From: Rhodospirillaceae bacterium
GTDB taxonomy: Bacteria; Pseudomonadota; Alphaproteobacteria; CADEGL01
Direction of reading: 5' to 3'
Length of the DNA: 6,067 nucleotides
Assembly: GCA_018699755.1 (NCBI GenBank)
Contig: JABIRQ010000413.1
Location: forward strand, 1-6,067
The notes below the pieces were generated by a model. The model was not told the DNA's origin, did not search any database, and saw only the letters and a program-made list of their open reading frames with translations. The position numbers were made by a program, and so were the translations under genes. Of the stretch, positions 1-5,683 are shown piece by piece; positions within the stretch are counted from its first letter, which is position 1, and each line of letters opens with the position of its first letter.

Positions 1-1
1 C

Positions 2-457
2 CTGCGCGACGCCGATCCGGGTCTCGCCGATTTCGGCTGGCACGCCTTCGACGCCCTGCGCCTGGAGCACGGTTTCGCGCGCTGGGGCCTCGATATCAGC
101 GTGGGGAGCGATCCCCTGAGTGCCGGGCTGGGCCGCTACATCGCGTCCGGCAAGGACGATTTCAGCGGCCGCGAAGCCTTCGCCGCGCGCCAGGGCACGG
201 AGCCGGACGGCCGAATCTGCCTCCTCGCCCTAAAGACAGGAGCGGCGGACGGGACTTGCCCGGCGGGCCAGGAACCGATCCTGCACGACGGCAAGACGGT
301 CGGCCTGACCAGCTCCGGCGGCTTCGGCCATACGGTCGGGCGCGCCCTGGCGCTCGCCGCCCTGCCCCCGGCCCTGGCCGCACCCGGCACGGCGGTCGAA
401 ATCGAGCTGTGCGGCAAACGCCACCCGGCCGAGGTGATCGAACCGCCGGTGGGGTAA
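2..457 (+). CDS. GcvT-fold C-terminal part of a dimethylglycine/sarcosine dehydrogenase-like protein (5' end outside window)
   Basis: Only the last 151 codons are visible; the frame is open from base 2 to a TAA at 455-457, so the start lies to the left of the window. The segment LRLEHGFARWGLDIS followed by PLSAGLGRYI and DFSGREAF is the hallmark of the aminomethyltransferase (GcvT) fold, and the later GGFGHTVGRALALAALP resembles the C-terminal barrel of the dimethylglycine and sarcosine dehydrogenase branch, where the usual form is SGGYGHTVGKS. In that branch an N-terminal FAD domain oxidises an N-methyl glycine and this C-terminal part transfers the released one-carbon unit to tetrahydrofolate. 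The FAD half is not in view, so a free-standing GcvT-like protein cannot be excluded. No strong Rho-independent terminator with a T-run follows; the first hairpins downstream are those of the palindromic element at 529-628. The family call is firm, the exact substrate is not. Confidence 0.85.
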   Translation: MRDADPGLADFGWHAFDALRLEHGFARWGLDISVGSDPLSAGLGRYIASGKDDFSGREAFAARQGTEPDGRICLLALKTGAADGTCPAGQEPILHDGKTVGLTSSGGFGHTVGRALALAALPPALAAPGTAVEIELCGKRHPAEVIEPPVG

Positions 458-528
458 GGCGACGCGGCAGGCGAGCGACAATCAGTTTCGGCGAGATGTC
501 CATGCCATCAACTGTGGACCCTTGCTTC

Positions 529-628
529 ACCCCCACCCCAACCCTCCTCCATCGAGGGGGAGGGAGTGACAATGTGCAGTCCCGATACTGTTCCCTCCCC
601 CCTTATGGGGGAGGGTTGGGGTGGGGGG
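529..628. repeat. Composite palindromic intergenic element (two hairpins within an outer inverted repeat)
   Basis: Two G/C-rich hairpins sit side by side. The left one pairs 542-550 with 556-564 around a five-base loop (ATCGA), with one G-U pair. The right one pairs CCCTCCCCC (593-601) perfectly with GGGGGAGGG (607-615) around the loop CTTAT. In addition the outer arms 530-550 and 607-627 are inverted copies of each other with 20 of 21 positions matching by my count, so the whole block can fold as one large cruciform enclosing about 56 bases. Similar CCCTCCCCC/GGGGGAGGG palindromes are, as I recall, scattered between genes in many alphaproteobacterial genomes. It lies between two + strand genes and could act as a transcription attenuator, an mRNA 3'-end stabiliser or a REP-like repeat. 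No T-run follows either hairpin, so a classical intrinsic terminator is unlikely. Confidence 0.8.
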
Positions 629-665
629 TAGAAGAAGCGTTTGCCGTCCCCGATTCCGCCCAAGC

Positions 666-672
666 GAAAGGA
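666..672 (+). promoter_or_regulatory. Ribosome-binding site fixing the deacetylase start
   Basis: GAAAGGA lies eight bases before the ATG at 681. It decides this start over the in-frame GTG at 621, which lies inside the palindromic element and has no comparable site. Confidence 0.7.
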
Positions 673-680
673 CGGAACCA

Positions 681-1496
681 ATGCCACTGACCGAACACGG
701 CTTTCCCGTCACCATCACCTTCGATGTGGATGCCGAGACCCTGTGGACCGGGACGCGGCCGCAGATGGCGGACCTGCCGGTGGCGCTTTCGGCCGGGCGC
801 TACGGGCCCCGGACCGCGATGCCGCGTATCCTGACCCTGCTGGAACGCTTCGCCATCCCCGCCACCTTCTTCGTGCCCGGCCTGACGGTCGAACGCTATC
901 CTGCGATGATCGAGGCGATTCTCGAAGGCGGGCACGAGATCGCCCATCACAGTCACACGCATCCCTGGCTGCCTGACCTGGATTCCGCGCGCGAGCGCGA
1001 GGAGATGGAAAAGGCGAGCGCCGCAATCCGCAAGGCGACGGGCCGCGCGCCGGCCGGCTACCGGGCGCCGGGCGGCGAGTTCGGCGGCGCCACCTGGGAG
1101 CTGATCCGCGAGCAGGGCTTCGCCTATTCCTCCAACTTCTTCGACGCCGACTCCCCCTACCTTCACGAGGGCACCGGGATCGTCGAATTGCCCTGGTACT
1201 GGTCCCTGGACGATGCACCCTATTTCATGTTCGGCGGCACGACGTTCCGCCGCACCCTGCAACCGCCGGGCCCGGTGCTGGACGCCTGGAAGGCCGATTT
1301 CGACCTGCTCTACGAGGAGGACAGCGCCTTCATGCTGGTCATGCACCCGCAGATCATCGGGCGGCCGGCGCGCATGAAGATGCTGGAATCGCTGTTGGCC
1401 CATATCGCACGGCACGACCGAGTTTGGTTCACCCGCTGCGATGCCCTGGCGGAGGCCGTGCGCCCCGCGCTCCAGTCCCGAGTCGAATACCCGTAG
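681..1496 (+). CDS. Polysaccharide deacetylase family (NodB/CE4 fold, HpPgdA/PuuE-like) hydrolase
   Basis: This 271-residue protein has the metal-dependent NodB homology fold. Visible motifs in order are TFDVDAE with Asp15 and Asp17 (catalytic base and metal ligand region), HSHTH at 90-94 giving the two metal-binding histidines His90 and His94, RAPGGEF at 128-134 (the RxP motif), and a late LVMHP with His222, the usual catalytic acid position. The family cleaves amide bonds, as in N-acetyl removal from sugar polymers; the branch recalled here, with a long GRYGPRTAMPRIL stretch near the N terminus, also holds allantoinase- and cyclic-imide-hydrolase-like enzymes. There is no signal peptide or membrane segment, which argues for a cytoplasmic small-molecule substrate. 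The gene follows the GcvT-type gene on the same strand after 223 bases that include a hairpin element, so co-transcription is uncertain. Substrate is unknown. Confidence 0.85.
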   Translation: MPLTEHGFPVTITFDVDAETLWTGTRPQMADLPVALSAGRYGPRTAMPRILTLLERFAIPATFFVPGLTVERYPAMIEAILEGGHEIAHHSHTHPWLPDLDSAREREEMEKASAAIRKATGRAPAGYRAPGGEFGGATWELIREQGFAYSSNFFDADSPYLHEGTGIVELPWYWSLDDAPYFMFGGTTFRRTLQPPGPVLDAWKADFDLLYEEDSAFMLVMHPQIIGRPARMKMLESLLAHIARHDRVWFTRCDALAEAVRPALQSRVEYP

Positions 1497-1518
1497 GACT
1501 GGCGGCCGATAAATCGCC

Positions 1519-1548
1519 TTGCGAGGCGGCGGCACCCGGCGGCATAAC
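1519..1548 (+). promoter_or_regulatory. Possible weak sigma70-type promoter for the cyclase gene
   Basis: TTGCGA (1519-1524) and CATAAC (1543-1548) each match four of six consensus bases of the -35 and -10 boxes and are 18 bases apart. They sit in the only gap before the cyclase gene. In DNA this GC-rich such matches are weak evidence. Confidence 0.25.
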
Positions 1549-1554
1549 ATGCCG
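1540..1554. repeat. Perfect short inverted repeat upstream of the cyclase gene
   Basis: CGGCAT-AAC-ATGCCG is a six-base perfect inverted repeat with a three-base centre. It covers the possible -10 box and ends 50 bases before the cyclase ATG, a position that would suit an operator. It could equally be a chance palindrome. Confidence 0.35.
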
Positions 1555-1587
1555 TGCGCCGGCGGCGGGTGATAAGCTGCCGTGCCG

Positions 1588-1595
1588 AAAGGAGG
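1588..1595 (+). promoter_or_regulatory. Strong ribosome-binding site of the cyclase gene
   Basis: AAAGGAGG ends nine bases before the ATG at 1605. This near-ideal site selects that start over an in-frame GTG at 1554, which would add 17 arginine-rich residues. Confidence 0.8.
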
Positions 1596-1604
1596 CCGAA
1601 CCGA

Positions 1605-3323
1605 ATGGAACGCAAGTTGGCCGCAATCCTGGCCGCCGACATCGTCGGTTACAGCCGGCTCATGGCGCGGGACGAGGAAGGCACCCTCGGCGCACTGAAG
1701 GGATTGCGACACGACATCTTCGACCCGGCAGTCCGCGCGCGCGGCGGACGCCTCGTCAAGCTGATGGGCGACGGCGCCCTGGTCGAGTTCGCCAGCGTCG
1801 TCGCGGCCGTCGAATGTGCCTTGGCGATCCAGGAGAGCATGACCGCGCGCTACGCCGACGGCCCGGAAGAGGAGGCCGTTGCGATGCGTATCGGCGTCCA
1901 TGTCGGGGACGTCATCGTCCAGGGCGACGACCTCTACGGCGACGGCGTGAATCTGGCGGCGCGGCTGGAGGCCGAGGCAGAACCCGGCGGCGTCGCGATA
2001 TCCCAGGACGTCTGGCGCCAGATCGAAAGCAAGCTCGGCCCGGTCTTCCGCGACGGCGGCGAGCGCAACCTCAAGAACATCGACCGGCCCATGCGCGTCT
2101 ATCTTTCCGGCGCCACGGCCGAGCCTTCCGCACCCGCCGACCGCGCCGCCCAGCCGAGCATCGCGGTCCTGCCCTTCGCCAATATGAGCGGCGATCCGGA
2201 GCAGGAATTCTTCGCCGACGGCCTGACCGAGGACATCATCACCGAGCTGTCGCGCTTCAAGGACCTGCTGGTGATCTCGCGCAATTCGACCTTCGTCTAC
2301 AAGGGCCGGGCGGTGAATCTCCAGGAGATCGCCAAGGACCTCGACGTGCAGTACATCGCCGAGGGCAGCGTGCGCAAAGCGGGCGACCGGGTGCGGGTGA
2401 CCGTCCAGCTCATCGAGACGGCTGCGGATCGCCACGTCTGGGCCGAACGCTACGACCGCAAGCTGGAGGATATTTTCGACATCCAGGACGAGATCACCGC
2501 GGCCATCGTCTCGACCCTGCCGGGCCGGCTGGAGGCCGCTCTGCGCGACCGCGCCAAGCTCCGGCCGACCGGGAACATGGCGGCCTACGAGTACGTCCTG
2601 ACCGGTAAGATCCTGCACCACCGCAGCCAGCGGAAGGACAACGAAGAGGCCGTTCGCATGCTCGACCGGGCGATCGCCCTGGACCCGGACTACGCCCATG
2701 CCCATGCCTGGCGCGGCTGCACCCTCGGCCAGGCCTGGGTCTATGGCTGGACCGAAGATTCGGAAGCAACCTGGAACGACATGCAGCGTTCCCTCGCTAC
2801 AGTCCTCGCCCTCGACGACAACGACAGCGACGTCCACCGCATCCTGGCGGCGGCCAACATCGCCCAGGACAACCATGAGCGTTCCTTCTACCACCAGGAA
2901 CGGGCCTTGAGCCTGAACCCCAACGACACCCTGATCGTGGTCCAGCAGGGCGAGATCCTGACCTGGCTCGGCCGCGCCGAGGAGGGTATCGAGTGGATCC
3001 TCAAGGCGATGCGCTTGAACCCGTATCACCCGGAACGCTTCTGGAGTCACTTGGGCCGGGCCTATTTCGTCGCCCGGCGCTACGACGAGGCGGTCGAGGC
3101 CTTCCAGCATCTGAACGAGCCTGACGATGCCCAGCACGCCTTTCTCGCCGCCTGCCATGCCCGGCTGGGCGATACGGCGCGGGCCGAGGCCCACAGAACC
3201 AAGACCCTCGGCCTGAACCCGGCCTTCACGGTGGCGGGCTACCTGCCGACCCTGCACTACAAGGACCCGGCGGACCTGGAGCACCACGAGGAGAGCCTGC
3301 TGCTGGCCGGCCTGCCGGCATAG
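1605..3323 (+). CDS. Class III adenylate/guanylate cyclase fused to TolB-like domain and TPR repeats
   Basis: The 572-residue protein has three parts. Residues 1-165 form a class III nucleotide cyclase domain: metal-binding Asp12 and Asp56, purine-contacting Lys52 and Asp109, and transition-state Asn116 and Arg120 are all present. The 44, 4, 7 and 4 residue spacings match the canonical mycobacterial enzyme as I recall it, so activity is likely, with Lys/Asp favouring ATP. Residues 185-305, starting PSIAVLPFANMS, are the TolB-like N-terminal domain commonly joined to such cyclases. Residues 325-540 carry TPR-type helical pairs, for example around 347-376 and 434-503, which should bind a partner protein. 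The linker at 166-184 is Ala/Pro-rich and polar, and I see no membrane segment or signal peptide, so the protein should be cytosolic. The gene lies 108 bases after the deacetylase and converges with the acetyltransferase. Its input signal and cAMP target are not visible here. Confidence 0.92.
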   Translation: MERKLAAILAADIVGYSRLMARDEEGTLGALKGLRHDIFDPAVRARGGRLVKLMGDGALVEFASVVAAVECALAIQESMTARYADGPEEEAVAMRIGVHVGDVIVQGDDLYGDGVNLAARLEAEAEPGGVAISQDVWRQIESKLGPVFRDGGERNLKNIDRPMRVYLSGATAEPSAPADRAAQPSIAVLPFANMSGDPEQEFFADGLTEDIITELSRFKDLLVISRNSTFVYKGRAVNLQEIAKDLDVQYIAEGSVRKAGDRVRVTVQLIETAADRHVWAERYDRKLEDIFDIQDEITAAIVSTLPGRLEAALRDRAKLRPTGNMAAYEYVLTGKILHHRSQRKDNEEAVRMLDRAIALDPDYAHAHAWRGCTLGQAWVYGWTEDSEATWNDMQRSLATVLALDDNDSDVHRILAAANIAQDNHERSFYHQERALSLNPNDTLIVVQQGEILTWLGRAEEGIEWILKAMRLNPYHPERFWSHLGRAYFVARRYDEAVEAFQHLNEPDDAQHAFLAACHARLGDTARAEAHRTKTLGLNPAFTVAGYLPTLHYKDPADLEHHEESLLLAGLPA

Positions 3324-3337
3324 CCGACTCGCCGCCC

Positions 3338-4183
3338 CTACCCCAGTTCGAAGGTCGTGATGCCGAAGGTGCGGGGAATCGAAATGTCGCGGTCGATGCC
3401 GCGATACATGCGCGCGGTCTCGAAGACCGGAACCAGGCCGTAGCGCTCGGCCAAGGCGACCGCTTCGCCGTTGGGCTCGGGCGGATCCAGGAAAACCTCC
3501 CCGCCTTCCGCCTCGGCGGCCAGGGCGCGGAACAGGACGTCCGCCTCGCCCGCATCCTCGGCGAAGAGCGGGCCGATCTTGTGGCCGGCGCGGCATTTCC
3601 GGATGACGCCGTAGCCCCGCACGGCGCCGCCTTCGACCAGGGCCAGGCCGCGCCGGGTCGCGCCCGGGGTCAGCCAATTCTCGAGGAAACGGTCGCGCGG
3701 CGCAGGGAAGAAGGCCCGGTCGTAGTTGCGCACGGCCGGATAGAGGGCCGCGTCGACCGGCCGCAGGCGCGGGTCGCCCGGACGATCCTGGGGTGCCGGC
3801 CCGCCATAGCGGATGTTGCGATGGGCCAGGACAAAACCCGACTTCGCGTAGTTCGCCTGCTGGTCCACCACCCCGTCCAGGCCCATGGCCCGGTCGCCGA
3901 CCGATGCAAGCACCGCGTCCCAGGTCGCCATGCCGAGACCCCGGCCGCGCTGCTCCGGCAGGCAGATATAGAAACCCAGGAAGGCGTAGTCCGGGCCGTA
4001 TTTGACCGCCGCCATGCAGGCGGCGGGCCGGCCGTCGACCCGGGTCAGGAAGAAGCCCGTGTCGTCGGCCGCGTGGAAAGCGGCCGCATCGTCCAACCCG
4101 GGGTTCCAGCCTTCCGCCGCCGCCCAGTCGACGACCAGCGCCAACTCCTCGGCGCGCATGACACCGATGCGCATGTCGGTCAT
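3338..4183 (-). CDS. Two-domain GNAT family N-acetyltransferase (YitH/HolE-like, with C-terminal Acetyltransf_18-type domain)
   Basis: The 281-residue protein begins with a GNAT domain (about 1-125) in which QRGRGLGMA at 78-86 is the acetyl-CoA pyrophosphate-binding motif A, preceded by the strand YAFLGFYICLP. The second half (about 140-281) contains YDRAFFPAPRDRFLENWL at 154-171, GYGVIRKCRAGHKIGPLFA around 190-208 and ends TTFELG; these features are typical of the C-terminal domain of YitH-like acetyltransferases. The ATG at 4183 has AGGAG ten bases upstream, and this AGGAG overlaps the stop codon of the oxidoreductase gene ahead of it. Only 13 bases separate the two genes, so they are very probably co-transcribed and translationally linked. 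The acceptor is unknown; a small amine or amino acid from the oxidase pathway is a guess. The gene ends 14 bases from the convergent cyclase stop. Confidence 0.88.
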   Translation of the reverse strand: MTDMRIGVMRAEELALVVDWAAAEGWNPGLDDAAAFHAADDTGFFLTRVDGRPAACMAAVKYGPDYAFLGFYICLPEQRGRGLGMATWDAVLASVGDRAMGLDGVVDQQANYAKSGFVLAHRNIRYGGPAPQDRPGDPRLRPVDAALYPAVRNYDRAFFPAPRDRFLENWLTPGATRRGLALVEGGAVRGYGVIRKCRAGHKIGPLFAEDAGEADVLFRALAAEAEGGEVFLDPPEPNGEAVALAERYGLVPVFETARMYRGIDRDISIPRTFGITTFELG

Positions 4184-4193
4184 GGGCGAACCG

Positions 4194-4198
4194 CTCCT
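4194..4198 (-). promoter_or_regulatory. Acetyltransferase ribosome-binding site overlapping the upstream stop codon
   Basis: Read on the minus strand, AGGAG shares its first two bases with the TAG stop codon at 4199-4197 of the oxidoreductase gene. Ribosomes ending on the first gene can restart on the second, so the two products are likely made in linked amounts. Confidence 0.65.
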
Positions 4199-4580
4199 AG
4201 GCCGCCGGAGACGGCGCGGGCTGGCGGCCGTGCTTGGCCAGGGCCCGGCGCCAGGCGCCGTTATCCCGCCAGCGGTAGTATTCGCGCATATAAGGCAGGA
4301 TCCAGCGGGGGTTGCCGTTGTAGAACGGCCGGGTCGGGTAGGGTCGGTCAGCGAACACGGTCTCGCCCTCGGGCTTACCCAGGATGCGGTTGGCCAGCTT
4401 CCAGCCCAGATAGCCGGCGGCCGGGACGCCGGTGCCGACCATGCCGACCTGGTAGTGGACTCCGGTCTTCGGGTCCTTGCCGATATGGGGCAGCCAGTCG
4501 AAGGTCAGCGCGAAGGTGCCGACCCAGCAATAGTCCGCACGGACATTCGCCAGGGCGGGCATGCGCTCGGTCGCCTGGGC
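4197..4580 (-). repeat. Left copy of a diverged direct repeat formed by the tandem oxidoreductase paralogues
   Basis: This stretch encodes the last 127 residues and stop of the complete oxidoreductase gene and is matched in the same orientation by 5684-6067, 1,487 bases to the right, without any length difference. The repeat continues beyond the right edge. It is gene duplication, not a mobile element: I see no inverted ends or transposase. Confidence 0.8.
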
Positions 4581-5555
4581 AAGGCAGGCGCGCGCCGCGG
4601 ATTCCGCGTCGGGATGGTCGAACAGATGCTGGGCAGTGAGCAGAATCCGCTTGTCCTGATCGATCGCCCTTATCCCCGTATAGAGCAGGGTCGTGTCGAG
4701 CTGCATGGCGCCGTTCGGCATGGCCGCGCGGATGGTCGCATCGTCCACCGGCTCGGTTACCAGCGTCCAGGAATGGATCGGGATCATGCGCCGGCGGAAG
4801 TATCGCAGCAGCGGATGGTGCGAGCCGGTCGCGGCATTGGTGCAGAGGACCAGCTCCTTGCTGCGGATGGCGCCGCGCGGCGTCGTCACGACATGGCCGT
4901 CGCTCGCATGCTCGAATCCGTCCGCCCGGCACTTGCCGAAAACCCGGGCCCCGGCGGCCAGGGCCCGGTCGAGCAGGCCCGCGTGGTAGCGCCCCGGATG
5001 CAACAGGCCGACGTCTCGCAGATACTGGGCGCCGAAGAAGTCCTCGCTGCAGAGCGCCTTGTGCTGCTCGGCCCGCGGAATCATCACCGTGTCGACCGGC
5101 ATATGCTTCTGGTGGATCTCCATATCCCGGGCCATGGCCTCGTAGGCCTCGGGCGTATGGGCGCCGTAAAGCCGGCCGTTCCGGGTGAAGCCGCACTCGA
5201 TCTGCTCGCGCTCGACGAAGTCGGCCGTGTAGTCGAGCCAGCCCTGGGCCTCCTGGAAGATGCGCACGGCGGTCGGCAGGCCGACCTCCTCGGCGACCGC
5301 GGTGAACTTGTGCCGGATGGTCCGCCCGACGGCGCCGAAATTCTGAGTGCTGGCATGCTCGCCGGGTCGGTCCTGGTCGATGACCACGACGTCGCGCCCG
5401 GCGCGAGCGAGATGGAGCGCCACGGACAGGCCGGAATAACCCGCCCCGACCACGACGACATCCGCATTCTCGGGCAGCGGGCCGCCCTCGCCGATGTCCC
5501 GCAGCGGCGCCTGGTCGCGCCAATACGGGTAGTCCCGGAGCCGATGCCCGGCCAT
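4197..5555 (-). CDS. FAD-dependent oxidoreductase, DAO family (PuuB/OrdL-like amine or amino acid oxidase)
   Basis: The 452-residue flavoprotein carries the ADP-binding Rossmann motif VVVVGAGYSGLS at 33-44 (Gly37, Gly39, Gly42) and an acidic residue, Asp60, ending the second strand where it would contact the FAD ribose. The C-terminal flavin-facing segment is at about 371-393 (GMVGTGVPAAGYLGWKLANRI). A tail with RPYPTRPFY and YYRWRD resembles the end of gamma-glutamylputrescine oxidase-like proteins. The family oxidises C-N bonds of amines or amino acids, passing electrons to oxygen or another acceptor; the exact substrate cannot be read from the sequence. The ATG at 5555 has GGGAGG five bases upstream, better than the ATG at 5570. 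It lies 128 bases after the stop of a close paralogue and 13 bases before the acetyltransferase. Length is normal for the family and there is no signal peptide. Confidence 0.9.
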   Translation of the reverse strand: MAGHRLRDYPYWRDQAPLRDIGEGGPLPENADVVVVGAGYSGLSVALHLARAGRDVVVIDQDRPGEHASTQNFGAVGRTIRHKFTAVAEEVGLPTAVRIFQEAQGWLDYTADFVEREQIECGFTRNGRLYGAHTPEAYEAMARDMEIHQKHMPVDTVMIPRAEQHKALCSEDFFGAQYLRDVGLLHPGRYHAGLLDRALAAGARVFGKCRADGFEHASDGHVVTTPRGAIRSKELVLCTNAATGSHHPLLRYFRRRMIPIHSWTLVTEPVDDATIRAAMPNGAMQLDTTLLYTGIRAIDQDKRILLTAQHLFDHPDAESAARACLAQATERMPALANVRADYCWVGTFALTFDWLPHIGKDPKTGVHYQVGMVGTGVPAAGYLGWKLANRILGKPEGETVFADRPYPTRPFYNGNPRWILPYMREYYRWRDNGAWRRALAKHGRQPAPSPAA

Positions 5556-5560
5556 GGCCG

Positions 5561-5566
5561 CCTCCC
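5561..5566 (-). promoter_or_regulatory. Ribosome-binding site fixing the oxidoreductase start
   Basis: GGGAGG on the minus strand lies five bases before the ATG at 5555. The open frame extends upstream to 5891 but that extension overlaps the coding end of the paralogue in a different frame, so the short start is preferred. Confidence 0.7.
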
Positions 5567-5683
5567 TCATCCTCGCCGCCCCGCAGCCCCGAAGGCCCGG
5601 CGACGGCCCGACGAGACAATCGCGCCAATCCGCCCGCGCCGCAATGGGGACGAGGGCCGGGGGCTCGGGTTCTCGGGCTGGCC

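Noticed and set aside
498..519. GTCCA and TGGAC inverted arms with a 12-base spacer before the palindromic element, as an operator.
   Set aside because: Five-base arms with this spacer are common by chance and no other support exists.
621..680. An N-terminal extension of the deacetylase from a GTG at 621.
   Set aside because: The GTG lies within the palindromic element and the extension is arginine-rich and unlike the family; GAAAGGA before the ATG at 681 explains the start.
1515..1528. CGCCT-TGCG-AGGCG hairpin after the deacetylase gene as a terminator.
   Set aside because: The stem is only five pairs and no T-run follows, so it is no better than chance in this composition.
603..3677. A 1,024-codon open frame on the minus strand running antisense to the deacetylase and cyclase genes.
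   Set aside because: Its product shows no recognisable domain, while the + strand frames carry complete motif sets. Long antisense frames are expected in DNA with such G/C-rich third codon positions, where stop codons are rare.
5556..5683. A promoter between the two oxidoreductase paralogues (TTGCGG and GATTGT boxes 17 bases apart on the minus strand).
   Set aside because: Each box matches only three of six consensus bases, and operon read-through from the paralogue is a simpler explanation.
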